DNA from: Bacillus sp. FJAT-28004
GTDB lineage: Bacteria > Bacillota > Bacilli > Paenibacillales > Paenibacillaceae
Direction: 5' to 3'
Assembly (NCBI RefSeq): GCF_001280845.1
Contig: NZ_LGHP01000004.1
Coordinates: 375,261-439,260, forward strand
Length of the DNA: 64,000 bases
A program made the translations under genes and the position numbers. Positions 42,708-52,330 of the stretch are shown piece after piece (position 1 is the first letter of the stretch; every line of letters begins with the position of its first letter). Below the pieces are notes generated by a model, which had not been told where the DNA came from, did no database searches, and saw only the letters and a list, made by a program, of their open reading frames with translations.

Positions 42708-42980
42708 TTATTTCTGTTGCTTAAGCTCATGGAACTTTTTAAGAACACCAGCTTTGGAAAGCAAGTCACGAACTGTATCAGAAGCTTGCGCTCCAGTTTG
42801 CAACCATTTTAGCGCTTTCTCTTCATCAATCTTAACTTGAGCCGGTTGTGCAACCGGGTTATAAGTACCGATTTCTTCGATAAAACGACCATCACGCGGC
42901 GAACGGGAATCCGATACTACTACGCGGTAGAAAGGAGCTTTGTGAGCACCAATTCTTTTCAAACGAATACGTACTGCCAT
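42708..42980 (-). CDS. rpsP: Ribosomal protein bS16
   Basis: bS16 is an assembly protein of the 30S subunit. The 90-residue product starts MAVRIRLKRIGAHKAPFYR and contains SPRDGRFIEEIGTYNP. The ATG follows AAGGAGGTG. It lies between ffh and khpA as usual. Confidence 0.97.
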   Translation of the reverse strand: MAVRIRLKRIGAHKAPFYRVVVSDSRSPRDGRFIEEIGTYNPVAQPAQVKIDEEKALKWLQTGAQASDTVRDLLSKAGVLKKFHELKQQK

Positions 42981-43013
42981 AAAAATTCACCTCCTTCAAA
43001 GAGTAAACAGCTA

Positions 43014-44390
43014 TTAAAACGGGAACTTCATATTTTTGCCGAGCATACCTTTCAGGCCTTTTTTGCCGCCTTTTGGTCCTTTCGGCCCCATCATCGATGA
43101 GAATTGCTTCATCATTTTTTTCATATCGTCAAACTGCTTGATGAGGCGGTTAACCTCCACGATCGTCGTGCCGCTGCCAGCAGCTACACGCTTGCGGCGA
43201 CTGTGATTAAGCAGTTCTGGCTTTTGCTTCTCCTCTTTCGTCATGGAGCGGACAATAGCTTCGACGCGGCCGATTTGTTTCTCATCGACCTTCATATCCT
43301 TCATGCCCTTCATCTTGTTCATGCCGGGCAGCATATCCATAATTTGATCAAGCGGTCCGAGATTGCGAACCTGCTCCATCTGCTCAAGGAAATCGTCGAA
43401 CGTAAACTCTGCAGTGCGCATTTTACGTTCCATTTCCTTCGCTTTATCCGCATCGATGTTCGACTGTGCTTTCTCGATCAGAGATAACATGTCGCCCATG
43501 CCGAGAATCCGTGAAGCCATACGCTCAGGATGGAACGGCTCCAAGGAGTCGATCTTCTCACCCATTGCTGCGAATTTAATCGGACAACCTGTAACTGCTT
43601 TAACCGAAAGCGCCGCGCCACCGCGAGTATCGCCATCCAGCTTAGTCAGTACAACACCCGTTAAAGCGAGCTGTTCATGGAAGCTCTGCGCAACGTTTAC
43701 AGCATCTTGTCCTGTCATTGCATCTACAACGAGGAGAACTTCATCCGGCTTCGTAACCTGATGAATTTGCTTAAGCTCTTCCATCAGTTCTTCGTCGATA
43801 TGTAAACGACCGGCGGTGTCAATGATGATATAGTCATTGCCGTTCTCTTTGGCATGCTGTAGTCCAGCACGCGCAATCTCTACAGGCGATGTCTGATCAC
43901 CCAAGGAGAAGACCGGCGCATTGATTTGTTCACCAAGCACTTGGAGCTGCTTAATCGCAGCTGGACGATAAATATCACAAGCGATAAGAAGCGGCTTATT
44001 GTTGCTCTTCTGAAGCAATTTTGCCAGCTTGCCTGAAGTTGTCGTCTTACCAGCACCTTGCAAGCCCGCCATCATAATGACTGTCGGAGGCTTATTAGCC
44101 TTTACCAGCTTGCTCTGCGTGCCGCCCATCAGCTCGGTCAGCTCTTTATTTACGATATCGATGACGACCATGCCGGGCGTGAAACTCTTGGATACATCCA
44201 AGCCGATAGCCCGTTCCTTCACCTTCGCAATAAAGTCCTTCACAACTTTAAAGTTAACATCTGCCTCTAGAAGCGCCAAGCGTACTTCGCGCATTGCTTC
44301 GCTAACATCATCCTCGGAAACCTTGCCTTTGCCCCTCAGCTTGCTGAACACATTTTGAAGCCGACTCGATAAGCTCTCAAATGCTGCCAT
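43014..44390 (-). CDS. ffh: Signal recognition particle protein Ffh
   Basis: Ffh binds signal sequences and SRP RNA for co-translational targeting. The 458-residue product has an N domain, a G domain with GLQGAGKTTTSGKLA, DTAGRLHID and TKLDGDTRGGA, and a Met-rich M domain with MLPGMNKMKGMKDMK. The ATG follows GGAGGTGACGG. YlxM, its usual partner, is encoded 26 bases upstream. Confidence 0.97.
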   Translation of the reverse strand: MAAFESLSSRLQNVFSKLRGKGKVSEDDVSEAMREVRLALLEADVNFKVVKDFIAKVKERAIGLDVSKSFTPGMVVIDIVNKELTELMGGTQSKLVKANKPPTVIMMAGLQGAGKTTTSGKLAKLLQKSNNKPLLIACDIYRPAAIKQLQVLGEQINAPVFSLGDQTSPVEIARAGLQHAKENGNDYIIIDTAGRLHIDEELMEELKQIHQVTKPDEVLLVVDAMTGQDAVNVAQSFHEQLALTGVVLTKLDGDTRGGAALSVKAVTGCPIKFAAMGEKIDSLEPFHPERMASRILGMGDMLSLIEKAQSNIDADKAKEMERKMRTAEFTFDDFLEQMEQVRNLGPLDQIMDMLPGMNKMKGMKDMKVDEKQIGRVEAIVRSMTKEEKQKPELLNHSRRKRVAAGSGTTIVEVNRLIKQFDDMKKMMKQFSSMMGPKGPKGGKKGLKGMLGKNMKFPF

Positions 44391-44416
44391 GTACCGTCAC
44401 CTCCATTCTTCATGTT

Positions 44417-44779
44417 TTATTCGGCTAATTTAAATTGTGCAATGACACTCATGAGCGCCTGCCTATCCTGCTCTGCAATGGAAAGCCCGTTAACGCTGTT
44501 TACAAGCTGCACAGTTAATTGTTGAAGAGATTCATGTCTTACAAGCAAGCCTAACTTGCCCTCATAGCTCTCAAGCACTTGTTCTGCGCGCTTGATGTGT
44601 TCGTATACCGCTTGTCTGCTAATACCGAACTCGCCGGCAATTTCCCCAAGGGAGAAGTCGTCGTGGAAATAATATTTGAGAAACGTCCGCTGCTTCTCTG
44701 TCAAGAGCGGCTCGTAAAAGTCGAACAACAAGTTTATTCGGGTTGTTTTGGACAAGGCATCTGGTTCATTTGCTTTCAT
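44417..44779 (-). CDS. ylxM: SRP-associated helix-turn-helix protein YlxM
   Basis: YlxM modulates SRP GTPase activity in Gram-positive bacteria. The product of about 120 residues starts MKANEPDALSKTTRINLLFD and has a sigma-factor-like helix-turn-helix with FSLGEIAGEFGISRQAVYEH. The ATG at 44779 follows GGAGGGG; a 46-codon open extension upstream overlaps the promoter and is rejected. It is the first gene of the ylxM-ffh-rpsP-khpA unit. Confidence 0.94.
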   Translation of the reverse strand: MKANEPDALSKTTRINLLFDFYEPLLTEKQRTFLKYYFHDDFSLGEIAGEFGISRQAVYEHIKRAEQVLESYEGKLGLLVRHESLQQLTVQLVNSVNGLSIAEQDRQALMSVIAQFKLAE

Positions 44780-44851
44780 CCCCTCAGCCCCTCCTGTTAT
44801 TATGCTTGTGTTGCCGACAAGGTAAATACCTTTACACCTGCAACGTCTTTT

Positions 44852-44881
44852 ATAATACATGACACTATAGGCTACTGTCAA
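44852..44881 (-). promoter_or_regulatory. Sigma-A promoter for ylxM-ffh-rpsP-khpA
   Basis: A perfect TTGACA and TATTAT with an 18-base spacer. The leader includes a GTAAAGGTATTTAC stem-loop (near 44823-44836) before the ylxM ribosome-binding site. Confidence 0.75.
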
Positions 44882-44943
44882 GTATTTTCCCTTGTCACCT
44901 TTACGAGCTTTTTTCAATGCTCTTAACCATCGTTTTTTGCAGT

Positions 44944-45951
44944 CTATTCCGCCGTTTTTTCTCCGCCCTGATCATCCTCGCGTTGGATTAATCCCGCAAA
45001 CAAAGCATGAATAAATTGCTCTGAATCAAACTGCTGCAAATCGCCCATTTTCTCACCTAGACCTACGAGTTTAACAGGCAAGCTTAGTTCATTGCGTATG
45101 GCGATAACGATTCCACCTTTAGCCGTGCCATCAAGCTTTGTCAACACTAGACCGGTAACGCCGCTTTTCTCGCCAAACAACTTCGCTTGACTTAGCGCAT
45201 TTTGGCCTGTCGTTGCATCAAGCACAAGCAGAACCTCATGAGGCGCATCTGGAAGCTCGCGTTGAATAACGCGAAAAATCTTGTTGAGCTCTTCCATCAA
45301 ATTCGTTTTGTTTTGCAGCCTGCCAGCCGTATCGCATAAAAGAACGTCTACGCCACGTTGCTTTGCAGCTTGCACCGCATCGAACATGACAGCAGCTGGG
45401 TCTGCCCCAGATTGCTGCTTGATTACATCGACGCCAACACGCTGTCCCCACACCTCAAGCTGCTCGATAGCGCCTGCGCGGAAAGTATCGCCGGCTGCCA
45501 TAAGCACACTTTTGCCTTCACTCTTAAATTTATGAGCAAGCTTGCCAATTGTCGTCGTCTTGCCTACTCCATTAACGCCAACAAACAATATAACAGTTAT
45601 GCCGCTTGGCGCCATGCGCAAGCCAGAATGATCGTCACCCTTCATAAGCTGAATCAGCTTCTCAGATAGGATAGGCTGCAAATCAGTTGCATCCTCAATC
45701 TTCCGTTTTTTCACTTCGACGCGCAGATCATCAATAAGCTGCATAACGGTATTCACGCCGACATCGGCGCCAATTAAAATCTCCTCTAGCTCTTCATAAA
45801 ACTGCTCATCGATTTTTTTGCGGCGCGTAATAAGTTCCTCGACCTTCTCAACAAAAGCCGTACGCGTCTTCGATAAGCCTTCTTTGAAAATATTCGTCAC
45901 CGCTTCTGTTTTTGTCGCGATGCTTTCCTTCAGCTTCTTAAAAAAACTCAT
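44944..45951 (-). CDS. ftsY: SRP receptor FtsY
   Basis: FtsY is the SRP receptor GTPase at the membrane. The 335-residue product has a short N region without the long acidic A domain, then an NG domain with GVNGVGKTTTIGKLA, DTAGRLQNK and TKLDGTAKGG. It follows smc by 42 bases, as in B. subtilis. Confidence 0.97.
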   Translation of the reverse strand: MSFFKKLKESIATKTEAVTNIFKEGLSKTRTAFVEKVEELITRRKKIDEQFYEELEEILIGADVGVNTVMQLIDDLRVEVKKRKIEDATDLQPILSEKLIQLMKGDDHSGLRMAPSGITVILFVGVNGVGKTTTIGKLAHKFKSEGKSVLMAAGDTFRAGAIEQLEVWGQRVGVDVIKQQSGADPAAVMFDAVQAAKQRGVDVLLCDTAGRLQNKTNLMEELNKIFRVIQRELPDAPHEVLLVLDATTGQNALSQAKLFGEKSGVTGLVLTKLDGTAKGGIVIAIRNELSLPVKLVGLGEKMGDLQQFDSEQFIHALFAGLIQREDDQGGEKTAE

Positions 45952-45993
45952 CGTTTCAACTCCCTATCCTCACATTGCCGGTTTTTCTATAAT

Positions 45994-48900
45994 TTATGCG
46001 GATACCGGCTCTTCATCCTCTAAGCGCACAGAAACGAGCTTCGATACGCCGCCTTCCTCCATCGTAACACCATATAGCACATCCGCTTCCTCCATCGTAC
46101 CTTTGCGATGAGTAACGACGATAAACTGGGTAAGCTCAGAAAACTCACGTAAATATTGAGCAAAGCGCGATACGTTTGCCTCATCGAGCGCAGCCTCAAC
46201 CTCATCAAGCACACAGAACGGAACAGGCTTCACCTGCAAAATCGCAAATAACAAAGCGATTGCCGTCAAAGCTCTTTCTCCACCAGACAGCAGCTGTAGA
46301 TTTTGCAGTTTCTTGCCTGGTGGCTGCGCAACGATATCAATACCTGTATCGAGCACGCGATCCGGCTCAACGAGCACTAGATCAGCCCGGCCTCCGCCAA
46401 ACAGCTTCGCGAATACGATCACAAAATGGCTGCGTATCGCTTCAAACGTTGCTTTGAATCGTTTTGACATCTCATCGTCCATTTCACGAATGACCTGGTA
46501 CAACGTCGTTTTTGCGTCGATCAAATCATCCTTCTGCTCTGACAAAAACTCAAAACGTTCGCTAACTCGCTCATACTCCTCGATTGCACCTAAGTTCACT
46601 TCGCCGAGCGCGGTTATTTGACGTTTAACATCTCTAACCTCATTTTGCGTACCGATAACGTCCTCAGGCACTGGATACTGCTCCTTAGCAAGCTCATAGC
46701 TAAGCTCATATTCCTCACTAAGCTTACGAAGCAGATTATCAAGCTCAACATCAAGACGGTTAGCCGCAATTTCGGTCTGCCTCATCTGCTCTTCAACCTG
46801 TCTGAGTTGACCGCGCTGCTCCTTCGTTTCACTCTCGCCCAAATCGAGCTCGGCAATACGCTTAGCACGCGCCGATCGCTTCAAATCGGTTTGCTCTGAG
46901 CACTCTTGTTTCTTCAAGCGGAGGTGATTAAGCTGCTCAATTTGCTGAACCGTTTCATCTGCATGTCTTACCATTTCTTCCTCTTGCTGAACGAACAAGG
47001 AACGCAGACTACCAAGCTCCTGCTTGGCTCGACCAATATCCGCACGCACACGTGCCGATTGATCCTCGAAGGAAAGCTTCTCCTGATCTGTCTTCGCTGC
47101 AGCGATCTTAATATCGGTAAGCTGACCCTGCAGTTCTTCCTTCGCAAATTCGCTTGCTTTACGCCGCTCTTCCGCCATACGAATCGCTTCCTGCAGCCTC
47201 GCTTCATCCACAACCAGCTGCTCTAACCGAAGCTCTGCAGCTTTGGCTGTTGCCTGAACATCCTTCTGCTCGGATAAATGTGTATTCCGATCGGCTGAAT
47301 ACAGCTGACGCTGCTCGTCCAAATGCTTCGCCTCGTTGTGAAGCTGCTGCAGCTCAGCTCTAATCTGCTGCTCTTCAATGCGGCTTTTCTCGCCTTCTGC
47401 ACGCAGTTCCTCAATATTATGAGTGCGAATAGAATGTTCTTTGCGCAAATCGCTAAGCTTATTGCGAAGCTGTTCCACCATCTTGCGAGCATCTGCAATT
47501 TCTTGATCGAGCCCGTCAATTTGACGTTGACGACCAAGCAGGCTAGCGCCCTTCTTCTGCAAGCTGCCCCCCGTCATTGATCCGCCAGCATTGACAATAT
47601 CACCCTCAAGCGTAACGACGCGATAACGATATTGACATTTTGAAGCAATTCGGTTGGCTTGTTCAAGCGTTTCGGCAAGCAAAACATTGCCAAGCAAACT
47701 GTTCACAATCGCCGAGTAACGTTCATCCGAGCTTACCAAATCAGCAGCAACGCCTACAAATCCCTCGATGGATTCTGCTATACGCTTGTCATGCTCTGGA
47801 ACTTGTCTGCCGCGTATGACGTCGAGCGGAAGGAAGGTAGCCCGTCCAAGCTGACGCTGCTTCAAGAACGCGATTGCTGCGCGAGCCGTTTTCTCATCCT
47901 CCATGACAACATGCTGCAAGGCGCCGCCTAGCGCTGTCTCGACGGCAGTCTCAATACGTTCAGGAACACGAACAAGCTCCGCTACGGCGCCATGAACACC
48001 GCTGATACCGCTATTGCCGCGTCTCGAAGCTTTGAGAACTTCCTTAACGCCCTGCATAAAGCCATCTAACGCATCCTGCATTTCTTTCATTGTGTCACGT
48101 CTGGAAACATGGCTGTCGAGCTTCTGCTCCCACTTTCGAATGGCTAAAGTGACCTCTTCCAAACTTTGAGAGATTTTTTTTGTTTGTTCAGATTCGGTAT
48201 GCGTTTTGTTTCTTGCCTGCTCTAGCCGTGCAAGTGTAGATTCAAGCGCAGTTGCAAGTGCAGAGCGTCTCTCGTCCAATCTCGCTTGCTGCTCCTGCCA
48301 TTTGGTCTCATCCTCGCTAATTCGCTCCATACGCCGCTGCAATGTTTCTTGCTGCTGCGAGGCATAACGAATTTCATTGCGATGCTGCGCCATTGAGCTC
48401 AGTACCTCTAACAGCTCGCTTTTGAGTGATTCTTCCGCATCAACAACTGCACCGCCTGCAACGCCAACAAGACGCGCTTCTTCATCGGATATTTTCGCAC
48501 GCAAATCAGCTAGCTGCAGCTGCAACGCTGCTGCGCGGCTCCGAAATTCCGCTTCTTCCTGCGTCATTGTGACAATGCGAGCGTCCTGTGCAGCTATTGA
48601 CTCTTCAAGCTGACGCTTATTTTGCTCCAGATTGCGCTTGCGTTCCTTCAGAACCTCGCCGTATCCTTCACATTTCTCAAAATCCTCGCTAATTTGCAGC
48701 ATCGATTCATGAAGCTGATCAAGCTCAAGCTCAAGCTCCCTCAGCTGCTGACGATCCTTCTCCAAATGTGCATCATGCTTGCTGACAACCGTTGAAAGCT
48801 GAAGCTGCTCCTGCTGCAAACGTTCAAGCTTGCCGTTTGCTTCCGTCCATGAACCGTGAATCTGTTCAATGTTATGTACGTACATTGAGATTTCCTTCGT

Positions 48901-49569
48901 TTTCAGCTGTTCCTTGAGCGCTTTGAAGTGAATCGCTTTCTCCGACTGCTTGCGAAGTGGTCCAACCTGATCCTCAAGCTCCGTCACAAGATCATGAATG
49001 CGAAGCAGATTCTGTTCGGTCTCATCAAGCTTCCTCTGCGCCTCGCGCTTACGAGACTTGTATTTGACGATGCCGGAGGCTTCTTCAAATATTCCGCGAC
49101 GATCCTCAGAGCGCGTGCTTAAAATTTCTTCAATTCGGCCTTGTCCAATAATGGAATATGCTTCTTTACCGATACCGGTATCCATGAATAGCTCGGTAAT
49201 ATCTTTTAGCCTGCATGGCTGCTTGTTTATTAAATATTCGCTATCGCCGCTGCGATGTACACGCCGTGTCACAGTTACCTCGTTATACTCGAGTGGCAAT
49301 GCCCCATCGGAGTTATCAAGAGTAAGCGATACCTCGCTGTAGTTGACAGCTTTCCGAGCATCGCTTCCAGCAAAAATAATATCTTCCATCTTGCCGCCGC
49401 GGAGGCTCTTCGCGCTTTGCTCGCCGAGCACCCAGCGTATGCCGTCCGAGATGTTGCTTTTACCGCTGCCGTTCGGTCCTACAACCGCAGTAATCCCGGT
49501 CACAAACTCCATTTCGGTCCGATCAGCGAAAGACTTAAAGCCTGATAATTCTATCCGTTTCAGAAACAT
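45994..49569 (-). CDS. smc: Chromosome segregation protein SMC
   Basis: SMC is the condensin ATPase. The 1191-residue product has an N-terminal Walker A motif GPNGSGKSN, long coiled coils, a hinge at about residues 510-640 (GISGVHGAVAELV, TFLPLDVIRG), and a C-terminal ABC signature LSGGERALTAIALLFA with Walker B FCVLDEVEAALDEAN. It has its own promoter, separated from rnc by a terminator, and is followed by ftsY. Length matches the family at about 1190. Confidence 0.98.
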   Translation of the reverse strand: MFLKRIELSGFKSFADRTEMEFVTGITAVVGPNGSGKSNISDGIRWVLGEQSAKSLRGGKMEDIIFAGSDARKAVNYSEVSLTLDNSDGALPLEYNEVTVTRRVHRSGDSEYLINKQPCRLKDITELFMDTGIGKEAYSIIGQGRIEEILSTRSEDRRGIFEEASGIVKYKSRKREAQRKLDETEQNLLRIHDLVTELEDQVGPLRKQSEKAIHFKALKEQLKTKEISMYVHNIEQIHGSWTEANGKLERLQQEQLQLSTVVSKHDAHLEKDRQQLRELELELDQLHESMLQISEDFEKCEGYGEVLKERKRNLEQNKRQLEESIAAQDARIVTMTQEEAEFRSRAAALQLQLADLRAKISDEEARLVGVAGGAVVDAEESLKSELLEVLSSMAQHRNEIRYASQQQETLQRRMERISEDETKWQEQQARLDERRSALATALESTLARLEQARNKTHTESEQTKKISQSLEEVTLAIRKWEQKLDSHVSRRDTMKEMQDALDGFMQGVKEVLKASRRGNSGISGVHGAVAELVRVPERIETAVETALGGALQHVVMEDEKTARAAIAFLKQRQLGRATFLPLDVIRGRQVPEHDKRIAESIEGFVGVAADLVSSDERYSAIVNSLLGNVLLAETLEQANRIASKCQYRYRVVTLEGDIVNAGGSMTGGSLQKKGASLLGRQRQIDGLDQEIADARKMVEQLRNKLSDLRKEHSIRTHNIEELRAEGEKSRIEEQQIRAELQQLHNEAKHLDEQRQLYSADRNTHLSEQKDVQATAKAAELRLEQLVVDEARLQEAIRMAEERRKASEFAKEELQGQLTDIKIAAAKTDQEKLSFEDQSARVRADIGRAKQELGSLRSLFVQQEEEMVRHADETVQQIEQLNHLRLKKQECSEQTDLKRSARAKRIAELDLGESETKEQRGQLRQVEEQMRQTEIAANRLDVELDNLLRKLSEEYELSYELAKEQYPVPEDVIGTQNEVRDVKRQITALGEVNLGAIEEYERVSERFEFLSEQKDDLIDAKTTLYQVIREMDDEMSKRFKATFEAIRSHFVIVFAKLFGGGRADLVLVEPDRVLDTGIDIVAQPPGKKLQNLQLLSGGERALTAIALLFAILQVKPVPFCVLDEVEAALDEANVSRFAQYLREFSELTQFIVVTHRKGTMEEADVLYGVTMEEGGVSKLVSVRLEDEEPVSA

Positions 49570-49593
49570 GTCTTGGTTTTCACCTCACCCCTC

Positions 49594-49622
49594 ATTGTAC
49601 CACAACTTATGGGCCTTGATAA
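49594..49622 (-). promoter_or_regulatory. Promoter for smc-ftsY
   Basis: TTATCA and TACAAT with a 17-base spacer, about 25-50 bases upstream of the smc start. Confidence 0.6.
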
Positions 49623-49723
49623 CCATTTGCGCTACTAAAAGCAACCAAATGCTGCGTTTATCACCTTATTTCAGCTGCTTAAGCCGCTCTCCCATTTCAT
49701 CAGGATCAGATAATAAACGTTCA

Positions 49724-49773
49724 TAAAAAAAGAGAGCGTCCAGCAGGTCTCATGACCTTCCGGAAACTCTCTA
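49724..49773 (-). terminator. Terminator downstream of rnc
   Basis: An imperfect stem with outer GAGAG/CTCTC and inner GGTC/GACC pairs, followed on the minus strand by a seven-T tract. It ends the fatty-acid/rnc transcript. Confidence 0.82.
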
Positions 49774-49779
49774 CGCTGA

Positions 49780-50484
49780 TTAGACTTGTTCCTGCGATAG
49801 CGTACGCCATGCTTCAGCTGCAGCACGTTGCTCCGCTTCCTTCTTCGTCCTCCCGCTGCCAACGCCAAAGCGCTCTTCACCGAGATATACTTCAACGACA
49901 AATTCACGGTCATGCGCAGGTCCACGTTCCTCAATGATACGGTATTCAACCGCACCAAGTCCGTGATGCTGCGATCGTTCCTGAAGCTTCGACTTGGAAT
50001 CTTTAACGAGCAGACCATAGTCGTTTGACTCAACAAAAGGAAACATATGCTCATTGAGAAAAGCTCTTGTTTCCTCAATTCCTGCGTCAAGGAAAATGGC
50101 ACCGACAAACGACTCGAACAAATCAGCTAGAAGAGCTTGCCTTTGCCGACCGCCTAGCTGCTCTTCACCTCGTCCGAGAAGCACATGCGAACCGAGCTCT
50201 AAGCGTTCAGCAAATTGGGCTAAGGATGGCTCGCAGACGATTGATGCACGCATTCTCGTGAGCTCGCCCTCAGGACGCTGCGGATACGTTGCAAACAAAT
50301 ACTCGGAAACAAGTAATTGAAGCACCGCATCTCCCAAAAATTCCAACCGCTCATTATCCTGAGCTGACCCGCGCTTGTGTTCATTTACATAAGAAGTATG
50401 AGTGAAAGCTTGTCTCAGCAGCTTTGTCCGCTTAAAACTGAGCTGCAGCCGCTGCTGCAGCTCATAGAAGGAATCACGCTTCAT
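49780..50484 (-). CDS. rnc: Ribonuclease III
   Basis: RNase III cuts double-stranded RNA, including rRNA precursors. The 234-residue product contains the signature NERLEFLGDAVLQ, the second acidic site FESFVGAIFLDAG, and a C-terminal dsRNA-binding domain (GSGRTKKEAEQRAAAEAW). Its start overlaps the fabF stop by 11 bases, so rnc expression is coupled to fatty-acid genes. Confidence 0.97.
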   Translation of the reverse strand: MKRDSFYELQQRLQLSFKRTKLLRQAFTHTSYVNEHKRGSAQDNERLEFLGDAVLQLLVSEYLFATYPQRPEGELTRMRASIVCEPSLAQFAERLELGSHVLLGRGEEQLGGRQRQALLADLFESFVGAIFLDAGIEETRAFLNEHMFPFVESNDYGLLVKDSKSKLQERSQHHGLGAVEYRIIEERGPAHDREFVVEVYLGEERFGVGSGRTKKEAEQRAAAEAWRTLSQEQV

Positions 50485-51715
50485 AAACTTTCATCACGAT
50501 CGATGCATTATGACCACCGAAGCCGAATGAGTTGGACAATGCAATCCTTACATTCGCTTCACGCGGTTTATTTGGCACATAATCAAGATCGCATTCAGGA
50601 TCTTGATTATCTAAATTAATAGTTGGAGCGATGATTCCGCTTTTGATCGTCAAGCCGAGAATAACGGCTTCTACGCCGCCAGCCGCACCAAGCAAATGAC
50701 CCGTCATTGATTTCGTCGAGCTGACAGCAACTTTATAGGCATGGTCGCCGAGCGCTTTTTTGATCGCTTTCGTCTCCGAGCGATCACCGACAGGTGTTGA
50801 TGTGCCGTGCGCATTGATGTAGTCGATCTCAGACGGATCAATTCCAGCATCCTTGAATGCTTTCACCATGCAGCGAGCTGCACCATCTGGATCTGGCTCA
50901 GTCATGTGGTGAGCGTCACCGCTCATTCCGTAACCAATAACCTCTGCATAAATTTTTGCCCCGCGTGCTTGCGCATGCTCAAGCGATTCCAGTACGAGCA
51001 CGCCAGCACCTTCGCCCATTACGAAACCATCACGGTCTACATCGAACGGACGACTTGCTTTTTCAGGCTCTTCATTGCGTACGGACATCGCACGCATCGA
51101 GCAGAAACCTGCCATGCCAGTCGGTCTAATTGTCGCTTCCGCACCGCCAGCAATCATAACGTCAGCGTCACCGCGTTGAATCAATTTGAATGAATCGCCT
51201 ATGGAATGAGTGCCCGTGGCACATGCGGTAACTGCCGTACTGTTAGGACCTTTCGCACCTGTAAGCATGGAAACCTGTCCAGAAGCCATGTTTGCGATCA
51301 TCATTGGAATAAAGAATGGGCTGACGCGCTTAGGGCCTTTCTCCAGCAAAATATTGTGCTGATCTTCCCAAGTGCCAAGTCCACCGATACCAGAACCGAC
51401 CATAACGCCTACACGTTCAGGGTCTGCATTTGTACCGATTTGCAAATCTGCATCTTTAACCGCCAATTGACTAGCTACTGCAGCAAATTGTACGAAACGA
51501 TCCATTCTGCGTGCTTCTTTTTTATCTAAACCGTAATCTTCGGGATTGAAATTTTTAACTTCTGCGGCAATGCGCGTCGGATATTCAGAGAAATCGAAAG
51601 CTTCAACAACCGATACACCTGATTTTCCATCCAGCAAGTTACCCCAGAATTCTTCCAAATCGGAACCGAGTGAGGTAATAACCCCCATACCCGTAACAAC
51701 AACTCTTTGTTTCAT
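50474..51715 (-). CDS. fabF: 3-oxoacyl-ACP synthase II (KAS II)
   Basis: FabF elongates acyl-ACP by malonyl-ACP condensation. The 413-residue product starts MKQRVVVTGMGVITSLG. Catalytic residues are visible as Cys in TAVTACATGTH, His in NAHGTSTPVGD and His in SMTGHLLGAAGG. The ATG at 51715 follows AGAGGTG. It lies between acpP and rnc, whereas B. subtilis keeps fabF with fabHA elsewhere. Confidence 0.97.
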   Translation of the reverse strand: MKQRVVVTGMGVITSLGSDLEEFWGNLLDGKSGVSVVEAFDFSEYPTRIAAEVKNFNPEDYGLDKKEARRMDRFVQFAAVASQLAVKDADLQIGTNADPERVGVMVGSGIGGLGTWEDQHNILLEKGPKRVSPFFIPMMIANMASGQVSMLTGAKGPNSTAVTACATGTHSIGDSFKLIQRGDADVMIAGGAEATIRPTGMAGFCSMRAMSVRNEEPEKASRPFDVDRDGFVMGEGAGVLVLESLEHAQARGAKIYAEVIGYGMSGDAHHMTEPDPDGAARCMVKAFKDAGIDPSEIDYINAHGTSTPVGDRSETKAIKKALGDHAYKVAVSSTKSMTGHLLGAAGGVEAVILGLTIKSGIIAPTINLDNQDPECDLDYVPNKPREANVRIALSNSFGFGGHNASIVMKVYEA

Positions 51716-52005
51716 TCGATTCACCTCTATGTCCAGCAAATTTGATGCGCAAGCTGCGTCATCTTGATAATCGGTCAACGTTGCTATATTGCGTATACCC
51801 TGCTTATATTTCTCCGTAAATACAAGCTTAGCCGTTCATAAACGGTGATAGCCTTTACGCTTGAAATATAAGGAGGTATAAATGAGATGCACATAAAGCC
51901 ATTCACGCTTGTCTATATAAAAGCTATCCTGCTTTCATAATTGTAATTCTTGAAACTGCCTAGATGGAGAGAAGTCCCGTTTATTAAAAACGGGACTTGT
52001 CCATC
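51716..52005. other. Gene-poor gap between fabF and acpP with a large hairpin
   Basis: This 290-base gap holds a strong hairpin right after the acpP stop (51962-52006), a candidate minus-strand promoter at 51912-51940, and on the plus strand a perfect AAGGAGG followed by tiny open frames (51887-51940). No family is recognised in them. Confidence 0.5.
51912..51940 (-). promoter_or_regulatory. Possible promoter for fabF-rnc
   Basis: TTATGA and TATAGA with a 17-base spacer lie between the acpP hairpin and fabF. The match is moderate. Confidence 0.35.
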
Positions 52006-52006
52006 T
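51962..52006 (-). other. Two-part hairpin after acpP
   Basis: An inner perfect AAGTCCCGTTT/AAACGGGACTT stem and outer AGATGGA/TCCATCT arms follow the acpP stop. No T tract follows on the minus strand, so it may protect the abundant acpP mRNA end or reduce read-through into fabF rather than terminate fully. Confidence 0.7.
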
Positions 52007-52239
52007 TACGTATGAGATTGTATGTATTTAACTACTTCTCCCACAGTGGTGATTGTCTCAGCATCTTCATCAGAAATTTCCATATCAAACTCGTCTTCTA
52101 GCTCCATGACCAATTCAACGACATCAAGAGAGTCAGCGCCGAGGTCATCTTTAAATGAAGCTTCAAGTGTAACTTCCGCTTCGTCTACGCCTAGTCGGTC
52201 GATGACGATACGTTTTACGCGATCTACTACTTCGGACAT
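52006..52239 (-). CDS. acpP: Acyl carrier protein
   Basis: ACP carries growing acyl chains on a phosphopantetheine. The 77-residue acidic product starts MSEVVDRVKRIVID and has the attachment Ser in GADSLDVVEL. The ATG at 52239 follows GGAGGAGGTG; a short extension upstream is unsupported. Order fabG-acpP-fabF. Confidence 0.98.
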   Translation of the reverse strand: MSEVVDRVKRIVIDRLGVDEAEVTLEASFKDDLGADSLDVVELVMELEDEFDMEISDEDAETITTVGEVVKYIQSHT

Positions 52240-52330
52240 CCGGTTCACCTCCTCCATGGTATTATACGAGAATTAAAGATAAAATGCCATACGTAACCGT
52301 TTTAATTCATTATTGCTGAATTATTTGGTG

